A stretch of 39,331 nucleotides of DNA from CAYLQA01 sp964385695 (GTDB lineage: Bacteria; Desulfobacterota; Desulfobulbia; Desulfobulbales; Desulfurivibrionaceae), in contig CAYLQA010000035.1 in the NCBI GenBank assembly GCA_964385695.1, forward strand, positions 1 to 39,331, written 5' to 3'. The stretch's first letter is position 1, and every line of letters begins with the position of its first letter. Made by a program: the position numbers and the translations under genes. A model generated the notes under the pieces. It did not search any database. It saw nothing but the letters and a program-made list of their open reading frames with translations, and was not told the origin of the DNA. Of the stretch, positions 16,824-24,132 are shown in pieces.

Positions 16824-16840
16824 TTGGCACAGAGGATGCA
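16824..16840 (+). promoter_or_regulatory. Sigma-54 type -24/-12 promoter
   Basis: TTGGCAC (16824-16830) is a perfect -24 element. The -12 element is ATGCA, one base away from TTGCA. The invariant GG and GC are exactly 10 bases apart (GG 16826-16827, GC 16838-16839). It reads toward the secreted-protein gene fragment that starts at 16954. Confidence 0.5.
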
Positions 16841-16953
16841 TAATGTCCAGGCTCATAATGTTCTGCCTGCAACAAATGATCTTTGGAATGGCCAATCCGA
16901 AAGCAAAGCAGCAACCACCGGAACAACTAACAACAAGCCTTAAGAGGGAAGAG

Positions 16954-17263
16954 ATGAAAAAAACGATTTTATTGAGTGCAGCATTTGGATTACTGGCAGC
17001 CGGCGTGGCTCAGGCTGGTGTTATTAGCGGCTGGGACAAAAGCCTTGTCGTTACCGACCCTGAGCCTGTTGGCGGATATATTGATTTCACAACCTAACAA
17101 CAGCATCATTTATCTTGATAGCTCAATGACCACAACCAATGGTCGTGTGGTGTGGAAGCATGGCGACGTACAGCCTGATGGACTCAAGGTAGTCAACGGC
17201 GACGATGTGAATAACACAAAAGCAGCCTGGCCTCAATATTGGTTACTTTTACCCAAAACATAG
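16954..17263 (+). pseudogene. Frameshifted, truncated secreted protein, choice-of-anchor F-like
   Basis: Starts with a strong signal peptide (MKKTILLSAAFGLLAAGVAQA, cut before GVISGWD) after an AAGAGGGAAGAG ribosome site. The first frame stops at 17097 after 47 residues. The protein-like sequence then continues in the +1 frame (NNSIIYLDSS, GRVVWKHGDVQPDGLKVVNG) to a stop at 17263. The phrases W.xGDVQ..GLKVVN and GW...VVTD are features I associate with the choice-of-anchor F secreted family, whose members are longer, so the 3' part also seems lost. A sequencing error could explain the shift but not the short end. An alternative reading is a real 47-residue secreted peptide. Confidence 0.6.
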
Positions 17264-17354
17264 ACACGAAGCTATTGACAAACACATAAAAATTATGTTG
17301 AACTTTCACCCATATAATGCGTTGGGGTAGCGCAGAAGCGGCAGAGGGGAGATT

Positions 17355-18809
17355 ATGTTTATTTTTGACAAAATGAGTCTGCGCTTCAAGCTATGGGCTG
17401 GGTTTATTGGCCCAATCGGAACAATTGTCATCGTGATTTTAGTACTCGCTGGCATTGTTAACTATGTCGAGCACAACACTAAAAAAAGTAAAGATGCTTT
17501 TGATCTGGCTGTAACGGCCAAACAGATGCAGCAGGATGTAATACAGGTTCAGCAATGGCTGACTGACATCTCGGCAACTCGAGGACTGGATGGCTTGGAC
17601 GATGGCTTTACCGAGGCTGAAAAGAGCGCACAGTCATTTGCAAAGGGTGCTGAAAAATTTCGCATCACATATGAACAATCAGGCGATACAGAGGCGCGTG
17701 AACGACTTGAGCAAATTGTAGCCAGCTTTAGCCAATATTATATCGTTGGCAAGGAGATGGCGCAGGCTTACATTGATGGTGGCCCGGCAAGTGGCAATAA
17801 AATGATGGGTAATTTCGACTCTGCTGCCGCAGGGCTTGCCGAAGTATTTGAGCCATTTGTTGAGAACAACATAATGCTGGGAAACAGTCTCATCGACCGC
17901 CTTGTCGAAATCCAGAAAAAAACCCTGTTCTGGTTGGTGCTCAGTGGTTCGGCAGTTATTGCCGTTACCATTTTAGGCTCGTTTCTCTTTATCCGCTCGA
18001 TTACAAACCCCATACAATCAATATGCAACAATCTTAAGGACTCGGCTTCGCAAGTCGCTACTGCTGCAAATGAAGTTTCATCGTCAAGTCACTCTTTGGC
18101 CCAAGGCGCATCCGAACAAGCGGCCACCTTACAAGAAACTACTCACAACACCGAAAAGGTTTCGTTTATAATTAAAGAAGGCGCCACGAGTCTACAAAAA
18201 GCAGATGACCACATGCAGGCTGCTGGTGAAGTTATTGCCAAGGCGGATTCGGCCATGAAAAAGCTCACGGGCTCCATGGTCGAAATATCTACGGCAAGCA
18301 CGGAAACCCAAAGAATTGTTAAAACAATTGATGAAATAGCTTTCCAAACAAACCTGCTGGCCTTGAATGCCGCAGTGGAAGCGGCAAGAGCAGGCGAGGC
18401 CGGAGCGGGATTTGCTGTTGTTGCTGACGAGGTAAGAAACCTAGCAATGCGCGCAGCCGAGGCAGCCCGTGAAACCTCAAATCTTATTGAGGATACGGTG
18501 GGCAAGATTACATTCGGCAGTAATCTTGTTAATGAGTCCAGCGAGTCATTCTCAGCTTCATATGACTCGATAACCGAAATCAGCAACCTTGTAACCGAGG
18601 TTACAGGCTCGTCGCAAAAGCAGGCAGGAGCAGTATCTCAAGTAAGCGAGGCAATCGGCCAAATTGATGCTGTTACCCTGGAAAATGCCGCTGCTGCTGA
18701 AGAGGCCGCATCAGCCTCTGAGGAGCTTACTGCCCAAGCGGGAATGATGCAGGACATTGCTACGAATCTTGATACATTGGTGAAAGGAGCCAGGGATGCT
18801 GCCAGTTAA
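17355..18809 (+). CDS. Methyl-accepting chemotaxis protein
   Basis: A 484-residue inner-membrane chemoreceptor. Membrane helices lie at about residues 14-36 and 191-213, enclosing a periplasmic helical sensor region of about 155 residues with no recognised ligand motif. Only the start of a HAMP-like linker follows (RSITNPIQSICNNL) before the long signalling coiled coil. The conserved hairpin tip is intact at about 328-366 (DEIAFQTNLLALNAAVEAAR, GFAVVADEVRNLA). No CheW-docking pentapeptide tail is seen at the C terminus. A GAGGGGAG ribosome site precedes the ATG, and a TATAAT hexamer lies at 17313-17318. Codon use appears more A+T-rich than in the flanking genes. The ligand is unknown. Confidence 0.93.
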   Translation: MFIFDKMSLRFKLWAGFIGPIGTIVIVILVLAGIVNYVEHNTKKSKDAFDLAVTAKQMQQDVIQVQQWLTDISATRGLDGLDDGFTEAEKSAQSFAKGAEKFRITYEQSGDTEARERLEQIVASFSQYYIVGKEMAQAYIDGGPASGNKMMGNFDSAAAGLAEVFEPFVENNIMLGNSLIDRLVEIQKKTLFWLVLSGSAVIAVTILGSFLFIRSITNPIQSICNNLKDSASQVATAANEVSSSSHSLAQGASEQAATLQETTHNTEKVSFIIKEGATSLQKADDHMQAAGEVIAKADSAMKKLTGSMVEISTASTETQRIVKTIDEIAFQTNLLALNAAVEAARAGEAGAGFAVVADEVRNLAMRAAEAARETSNLIEDTVGKITFGSNLVNESSESFSASYDSITEISNLVTEVTGSSQKQAGAVSQVSEAIGQIDAVTLENAAAAEEAASASEELTAQAGMMQDIATNLDTLVKGARDAAS

Positions 18810-18857
18810 ACCAGGTTAGCCACGTAACATTTTCATCACCAACATCGGAAGAAAGAC

Positions 18858-19313
18858 ATGCGCCTTTATCTTGTTCAACACGGAGAAGCGGTAACAAAGG
18901 AGATTGACCCTGATCGCCCTTTAAGCGAACAGGGAGTGAACGATGTAAACAAAGTAAGCGCCTTTTTGGCAGGCAAATGCAATCCGAACCAAATCCAGCA
19001 CAGCGGGAAAACCCGGGCCCGGCAGACCGCTGAAATATTAGCCCAAAACCTGAACCCCGTTGAGCCGGTGCTGGAAACAGACGGCCTCAAACCCAACGAT
19101 GACCCGGCCGCCTGGTTGCCGCTTTTCAAAATGAGTGACCAGGATCTGATGCTTGTCGGTCACCTGCCTTTCATGGGCAAGATGGTCTCCCTGCTCCTTG
19201 CCGACAACCAAGCGGCGGACCTGATCCGCTACCGGCCCGGCTCCGTTGTCTGTCTGGAACGAGATGGGCAAGATTGGCACCTGGCCTGGATGATCAGGCC
19301 GGAGCTTTTGTAA
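18858..19313 (+). CDS. sixA: Phosphohistidine phosphatase SixA-like
   Basis: A 151-residue histidine-phosphatase superfamily protein. SixA removes phosphate from histidine residues of phosphorelay or PTS-related proteins. The catalytic histidine H8 is in VQHGEA, with the usual arginine of RHG replaced by glutamine, as often seen in short SixA forms. A TRARQTAEIL segment supplies the conserved arginines, and LVGHLPFMG near residue 100 carries the second catalytic histidine. The short length fits SixA rather than phosphoglycerate mutase. A GGAAGAAAG site precedes the ATG. Fifteen bases separate it from the next small gene, so 18858-21311 may be one transcript. Confidence 0.87.
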   Translation: MRLYLVQHGEAVTKEIDPDRPLSEQGVNDVNKVSAFLAGKCNPNQIQHSGKTRARQTAEILAQNLNPVEPVLETDGLKPNDDPAAWLPLFKMSDQDLMLVGHLPFMGKMVSLLLADNQAADLIRYRPGSVVCLERDGQDWHLAWMIRPELL

Positions 19314-19328
19314 CGTACGGGAAAAGCC

Positions 19329-19598
19329 ATGACAGATACCGATAAAACCGTCTCGCGTTACTTCACAGCCTTTCTCATCGGTGGGGCGGCAGGGGTGACA
19401 AGCGCCTTTCTTACCGGTATTGTCCTGGCCTTTATCAATATCTACCTTACAGGCCACGATATTCGCTGGCAGGAACAAAACTTCACCTTGGGTTTTATCT
19501 CACTCTCTTTTTTAGACGGCCTCCTGCTCACCATTGCCTGGTCTGTCTTCTTCCTTACCTTCTCTCAATCCCTGGAAGAGTCCGCCCATGGCACCTGA
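19329..19598 (+). CDS. Small membrane protein, function unknown
   Basis: An 89-residue protein with two hydrophobic helices (about residues 13-38 and 53-78) separated by a short polar loop. I do not recognise a family. It follows sixA by 15 bases and its last 11 bases overlap the start of the DUF2784 gene, which argues that it is translated as part of this operon. A GGGAAAAGCC sequence before the ATG is a weak ribosome site. Composition matches its neighbours. Confidence 0.6.
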   Translation: MTDTDKTVSRYFTAFLIGGAAGVTSAFLTGIVLAFINIYLTGHDIRWQEQNFTLGFISLSFLDGLLLTIAWSVFFLTFSQSLEESAHGT

Positions 19599-19986
19599 TA
19601 CCCTGGCCGATCTCTTTGTCCTGCTGCATTTGGGCTTTGTCTGTTTTGTCCTCTTCGGTGGCCTGCTTGTTATACGGTGGCGGCGACTGGCCTGGCTCCA
19701 TATTCCAGCCTTTCTTTGGGGCGGGGCCATTGAAATCGGCGGCTGGATCTGCCCTTTGACCCATCTTGAAAACAGGTACCGCGCCCTTGCCTACCAGGAG
19801 CGCTACAGCGAGACCTTTGTCGAGCATTACCTCATGCCCCTTATCTATCCGGAGGTTCTTTTTCAAGGTGGCTTTCCCAGGGAGGGGTTCATCGTCATCG
19901 GTATTGTTGTCCTCTTGCTCAACAGTGGCCTTTACCTGTGGATCTTTCGCAGAAAAAAACAGGGCAAAACTATTCCTGTGCCATAG
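19588..19986 (+). CDS. DUF2784 family membrane protein
   Basis: A 132-residue membrane protein. The family signature is clear: VLLHLGFVCFVLFGGLLVIR, then LAWLHIPAFLWGGAIEIGGW followed by ICPLTHLENRYR, with further helices near residues 100-122. DUF2784 proteins are small inner-membrane proteins of unknown function. The ATG at 19588 overlaps the previous gene by 11 bases, and an upstream GGAAGAG gives a ribosome site. A basic tail ends the protein. The NADH dehydrogenase gene follows after 53 bases. Confidence 0.85.
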   Translation: MAPDTLADLFVLLHLGFVCFVLFGGLLVIRWRRLAWLHIPAFLWGGAIEIGGWICPLTHLENRYRALAYQERYSETFVEHYLMPLIYPEVLFQGGFPREGFIVIGIVVLLLNSGLYLWIFRRKKQGKTIPVP

Positions 19987-20039
19987 GAGTCATTGTTTTT
20001 TCATTGCTCCTTTCTTTGGTTATGCCATACCCTACAGAG

Positions 20040-21311
20040 ATGAAACATGTTGTTATCGTCGGAGGTGGATTTGCCGGATTGAACGCGGCAAAAACACTGG
20101 GCAATAAAAAAGGCGTGCGGGTCACTCTTATCGATCGCACGAACCACCACCTCTTTCAGCCCCTCTTGTATCAGGTGGCAATGGCCGCCCTGAGTCCGGC
20201 TGATATCGCCGGGCCGATCCGCCACATTCTGGCCCGCTACAAAAACATCACCGTGCTGCAGGATGAGGTCGTTGACGTCCGCATGAACGAACAGCGCATC
20301 ATCACGCAAAGGGGCAACATTGAGTATGACTATCTCATACTGGCCTGCGGCTCCCGGCACTCCTATTTCGGCAATGAAAAATGGGAAGAATACGCCCCGG
20401 GTCTCAAGACCATCGAGCAGGCAACCGAGATTCGCCGCCGGGTGCTGACCGCCTATGAAGCAGCGGAACGTGAGCAGGACCCACATGCGCAACGCAGTCA
20501 TCTCACCTTTGCCATTGTCGGGGCAGGTCCTACCGGGGTGGAGCTTGCCGGGGCCATAGGCGAGATGAGCCGCTTCACCCTGGCCCGTGATTTTCGTAAT
20601 ATCGACCCAAAGCTGACCCGCATCATCCTGATCGAGGCAGGCCCACGCATATTGCCCTCTTTTCCGGAAAAACTCGCAAGCCGTGCCACCCGCGATCTGG
20701 AAAAACTCGGGGTCCAGGTCTGGACCAACAGCCTGGTGAGCAAAATCGATGCAACCGGTGTCCAGATCGACAAAGAACGGGTCGAATGTGCCACGGTTCT
20801 CTGGGCCGCAGGGGTAAAACCCTCAGCATTGAATGCCGTACTTGGAGCAAAACTTGACAGACAGGGCAGGGTCAAGGTCGAACCGGATCTCAGCCTTCTC
20901 GGCCGGCCCGAGGTCTTTGTTGCCGGAGATCAGGCCCACTTTGCCCACGGCCAGGAAAACCCGCTCCCTGCCATTGCTCCGGTCGCTTTGCAGCAGGGGC
21001 ACTGGATAGCGCGCAACATCCTGCTCAGCATACGAGGGGTTGCAACACGGCCGTTCAAATATCTCGACAAAGGCCAGCTGGCAACCATCGGCCGCAGCCG
21101 GGCCATACTTGAGTTGGGCAAACTGCAACTGGGCGGCTTTTTTGCCTGGCTGGCCTGGCTCGTCATCCACATCTACTACCTGATCGGCTTTAAAAACCGG
21201 GTCTTTGTAACCATGAACTGGGCCTGGTCCTTTTTCAACTTCCGCCGCGGAGCACGCCTGATCATCAGTAAAGAGTGGCGCTTTTATAAATCTCCAAAGC
21301 AAAAACCATAA
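20040..21311 (+). CDS. ndh: Type II NADH dehydrogenase (NDH-2), NAD(P)/FAD-dependent
   Basis: A 423-residue single-subunit flavoprotein that transfers electrons from NADH to quinone without pumping protons. The FAD-binding motif is VIVGGGFAGLNAAKTL (residues 5-20), and the NADH-binding motif is FAIVGAGPTGVELAG (G161 to G166). A C-terminal FAD site reads VFVAGDQA. The C terminus has the hydrophobic/amphipathic stretch (FFAWLAWLVIHIYYLIGF) that docks NDH-2 to the membrane. H36-H37 and LLYQVA near residues 36-47 fit NDH-2 rather than FccB/Sqr; no sulfide-quinone reductase cysteine pair is seen. The start is uncertain: ATG 20022 is also in frame, and neither has a good ribosome site. Confidence 0.9.
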   Translation: MKHVVIVGGGFAGLNAAKTLGNKKGVRVTLIDRTNHHLFQPLLYQVAMAALSPADIAGPIRHILARYKNITVLQDEVVDVRMNEQRIITQRGNIEYDYLILACGSRHSYFGNEKWEEYAPGLKTIEQATEIRRRVLTAYEAAEREQDPHAQRSHLTFAIVGAGPTGVELAGAIGEMSRFTLARDFRNIDPKLTRIILIEAGPRILPSFPEKLASRATRDLEKLGVQVWTNSLVSKIDATGVQIDKERVECATVLWAAGVKPSALNAVLGAKLDRQGRVKVEPDLSLLGRPEVFVAGDQAHFAHGQENPLPAIAPVALQQGHWIARNILLSIRGVATRPFKYLDKGQLATIGRSRAILELGKLQLGGFFAWLAWLVIHIYYLIGFKNRVFVTMNWAWSFFNFRRGARLIISKEWRFYKSPKQKP

Positions 21312-21410
21312 CAAACACTTTCTGCAACTTTCTGTATTTTTTTTCGTAAACAGGTAAGCTGACCAGTTGTGAATAATCGAATAGAGAGCATCATGCCAAA
21401 GGGGGAAGAT

Positions 21411-22409
21411 ATGGCAAAACGAATTGTAATCTGTTGTGACGGCACCTGGGACACCCCGGAGAGCAAAAACGTCAGCAACGTGGTCAAAATAACCCGGGCT
21501 ATAAAACCCAAAACAACCAAGGGCATGGAGCAGATCGTCTTTTACGATTGGGGTGTGGGCACCGAAGATTTTGTCGATAAAATATTCGGCGGCGCCTTTG
21601 GCGAGGGAATCGACAAAAACATCCAGGATGCCTACCGCTTTTTGGTCCATAATTATGCACCCGGCGACGAGGTCTTTATCTTTGGCTTCAGCCGAGGGGC
21701 CTATACGGCCCGCAGCCTCATCGGCCTGGTCAGAAACAGCGGCCTGCTGAAAAAAGTACACGCCGACCTGATCCCCAAGGCGTATCAACTCTATAGGCAA
21801 CGCTCCGGGCCCGATGTCAAAAAGGCCAAAGAATTTCGCCAGCAATACAGCCGTGAAATTCCCATCACCTTTTTGGGTGTCTGGGACAGTGTGGGTGCCT
21901 TGGGAATCCCCTTGGGCATCTTCCACCATGAGAATGAAGAAAAATACGGCTTCCATGACACATCCTTAAGCCGGATCATCAAAAACGCCTATCACGCCCT
22001 GTCCATTGATGAAAAACGAAAACCCTTTGCCCCTGCTATCTGGAAGACCAAGCCGGAGCACAGCAATACGGAACAGGCCTGGTTTGCCGGGGTTCACGCC
22101 GATATCGGCGGAGGCTATAAAGAGGCGGCCCTCTCCAACCTGGCGCTCAAGTGGATGTGCGACAAGGCCAAAAACTGCGGGCTTGAGCTGAATAATACAT
22201 ATCTCAGCGCCCTGTTAAAGCGGAACAATATTGACAAACTCCATATCTCTTACAAGGGCGTCGGCTACAAACTTTTGGGCAAATACGTCCGCCCCATCGG
22301 GGTCAGCAACCCCGACGAAACCCTGCACCCCTCCGTTATGAAGCGTCACAAAAACAAATCGTACAATCCCAGTAACCTGAGGGACTATCTCAAGCAACAG
22401 GGCAAGTAA
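21411..22409 (+). CDS. DUF2235 alpha/beta hydrolase (Tle1-like phospholipase domain)
   Basis: A 332-residue protein of the DUF2235 family. It opens with the family hallmark KRIVICCDGTWDTPE. The nucleophile elbow is G92-F-S94-R-G96 within IFGFSRGAYTAR. Later motifs include GVWDSVGALG and the histidine-containing WFAGVHADIGGGY, which supply likely catalytic acid and histidine. In type VI secretion effectors of the Tle1 group this domain is a phospholipase, but no secretion gene, immunity gene or PAAR/VgrG gene is near, and there is no signal peptide, so a housekeeping cytoplasmic role is equally possible. The AAAGGGGGAAGAT site supports ATG 21411; starts at 21369 and 21393 are also in frame. 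Confidence 0.88.
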   Translation: MAKRIVICCDGTWDTPESKNVSNVVKITRAIKPKTTKGMEQIVFYDWGVGTEDFVDKIFGGAFGEGIDKNIQDAYRFLVHNYAPGDEVFIFGFSRGAYTARSLIGLVRNSGLLKKVHADLIPKAYQLYRQRSGPDVKKAKEFRQQYSREIPITFLGVWDSVGALGIPLGIFHHENEEKYGFHDTSLSRIIKNAYHALSIDEKRKPFAPAIWKTKPEHSNTEQAWFAGVHADIGGGYKEAALSNLALKWMCDKAKNCGLELNNTYLSALLKRNNIDKLHISYKGVGYKLLGKYVRPIGVSNPDETLHPSVMKRHKNKSYNPSNLRDYLKQQGK

Positions 22410-22413
22410 CAAC

Positions 22414-22492
22414 TCCCTGCCTTTACATCCGCAAACGAATCTGCTAACAATCCCTGCCAGGGGCATGTGAATAAACACCAACCGGCAGGGAT
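22414..22492 (+). promoter_or_regulatory. Hairpin masking the putP ribosome site, with two anti-SD arms
   Basis: GGCAGGGAT (22484-22492), which holds the likely Shine-Dalgarno sequence of the symporter gene, is a perfect complement of ATCCCTGCC (22450-22458). A second copy of TCCCTGCC lies at 22414-22421, just after the DUF2235 stop. Either copy could pair with the ribosome site. Confidence 0.5.
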
Positions 22493-22496
22493 ATCT

Positions 22497-23978
22497 ATGC
22501 ACCGTGACCATATAATACTCTTCACCTTCTTTTCCTATCTGCTGATCCTTTTGGTGGTAGGAATCGTGGCCATGCGCCGGACAAAAAACCTTGAGGATTA
22601 CATCCTGGGCGGACGTAAACTCAGCGGCATGGTCGCAGCGCTCAGCGCCGGGGCTTCGGACATGAGCGGCTGGCTCCTGCTGGGGCTTCCCGGCTACGCC
22701 TATGTGGCAGGAATGGAGGCGATCTGGATCGGCTTGGGGCTTTTGCTGGGTACCTATCTCAACTGGCGCCTGGTGGCTGCCAGACTCAGGCGTTATACCT
22801 TGCTGGTCGACAATGCCCTGACCCTGCCCGATTATTTTGAGCGGCGCTTTAACGACACCTCCCGGCTTTTGCGCATCATCTCCGCACTTTTCATCCTGCT
22901 CTTTTTTCTCTTTTATACCTCCTCGGGGCTTGTGGCTGGAGGCAAGCTTTTTGCCGCGGTTTTTGATCTGCCCTACCAGTGGGCCGTCTTCTGCGGGGTG
23001 GGCGCTATTGTCCTGTATACCTTTCTCGGCGGATTTCTGGCTGTCTCCTGGACCGATGTCTTCCAGGCCATCCTCATGCTCTTTGCCCTGGTGGCCGTAC
23101 CTGTTATCGCCCTCAGTCAAAGCGGAGGTTGGCACGCAAGTCAGGCAACCATCTCCCAACTCAATCCCCAGCTTTTAAACCCGCTGACCGCAGCAGACGG
23201 CGCATCGCTGACCATTACTGCCGTTATCTCGCTTATGGCTTGGGGATTAGGCTATTTCGGCCAGCCCCATATCCTGGCCCGTTTCATGGCCATCGGCTCA
23301 AGTGCGCAAGTGCCGCGGGCCCGCCGTATTGCCACCTCCTGGGCTTTGATCACCATGCTCGGTGCCCTGTGCGCCGGAATGAGTGGTATTGCTATTTTTC
23401 AAAAATCACTGCCGGACAGCGAAAAGGTCTTTATCATTCTGGTTGAGTATCTCTTTCATCCGGTGGTTGCGGGTATCTGCCTGGCGGCCATTCTTGCGGC
23501 CATCATGAGCACAGCAGATTCACAATTGCTGGTCTCCGCCTCAGCCCTGACCGAAGATTTTTATAAGGCCCTGATAAAACCCCAAGCCAGTCAAAGGGAA
23601 CTGGTTCTCTTAGGACGCTGCACGGTTTTACTGGTTGCAGCGATCGCCGCCATGCTTGCCATGAATCCCAAAAGCAAGGTACTGGAATTGGTCGCCTATG
23701 CCTGGGCAGGATTTGGAGCGGCATTCGGGCCCACCATCCTGCTCTCCCTGTTCTGGGAGAGGATGACGAGAAACGGGGCGCTGGCCGGTATTCTCTCGGG
23801 CGGCATCACGGTCATCGTTTGGAAGCAACTCAGTGGCGGAATTTTCGATATCTATGAGATTGTGCCGGGCTTTGTCTTTTCTCTTATGGCCATTACACTT
23901 GCCAGTCTTGTTGACAATCCTCCCCCGCCCCATGTCGAGCAAGCCTTCCGGGCGATGAAGTCACCCACAGACAAATAA
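22497..23978 (+). CDS. putP: Sodium/proline-type symporter (SSS family)
   Basis: A 493-residue inner-membrane sodium:solute symporter. The N-terminal helices carry LEDYILGGRKLSGMVAALSA and GASDMSGWLLLGLPG, close to the Na+ and proline site of PutP. The middle part has LGYFGQPHILARFMAI, and the ILAAIMSTADSQLLVSASAL stretch near 345 is also PutP-like. About thirteen helices are visible. Sequence type points to proline, but substrate specificity within this family cannot be settled by eye. The ATG at 22497, placed after GGCAGGG, is preferred over the GTG at 22467. The C-terminal tail is short and soluble. Confidence 0.88.
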   Translation: MHRDHIILFTFFSYLLILLVVGIVAMRRTKNLEDYILGGRKLSGMVAALSAGASDMSGWLLLGLPGYAYVAGMEAIWIGLGLLLGTYLNWRLVAARLRRYTLLVDNALTLPDYFERRFNDTSRLLRIISALFILLFFLFYTSSGLVAGGKLFAAVFDLPYQWAVFCGVGAIVLYTFLGGFLAVSWTDVFQAILMLFALVAVPVIALSQSGGWHASQATISQLNPQLLNPLTAADGASLTITAVISLMAWGLGYFGQPHILARFMAIGSSAQVPRARRIATSWALITMLGALCAGMSGIAIFQKSLPDSEKVFIILVEYLFHPVVAGICLAAILAAIMSTADSQLLVSASALTEDFYKALIKPQASQRELVLLGRCTVLLVAAIAAMLAMNPKSKVLELVAYAWAGFGAAFGPTILLSLFWERMTRNGALAGILSGGITVIVWKQLSGGIFDIYEIVPGFVFSLMAITLASLVDNPPPPHVEQAFRAMKSPTDK

Positions 23979-24132
23979 CCCCTCACAAACACCTGCCTCA
24001 TAAACGATCACCCATACATACAAGCTACCCAAGGGCTGTTCTCTTTTCTTGATATAACACCTTGTAAAACACACTTTTTTTCTTATAAAGTATAGAAATG
24101 GGGGGCAATTTTCAACGAGGTGCGACTCGAAC

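Larger units (their letters stand above)
16467..16953. other. 487-bp non-coding region with dyad, repeats and sigma-54 site
   Basis: No credible gene is seen on either strand between the VanZ-like gene and the broken secreted-protein gene. The region is visibly richer in A+T than the cooS region. It contains a CCACGCT/AGCGTGG dyad (16570-16611), a TGGGTAAAAA direct repeat (16777 and 16796) and a -24/-12 promoter (16824-16840), listed separately. Confidence 0.7.

Noticed and set aside
17275..17318. A full sigma-70 promoter for the chemoreceptor
   Set aside because: TTGACA at 17275 and TATAAT at 17313 are 32 bases apart, too far to be a pair.
21411..22409. Type VI secretion effector locus
   Set aside because: The DUF2235 gene is present, but no VgrG, PAAR, Hcp or immunity gene lies nearby.
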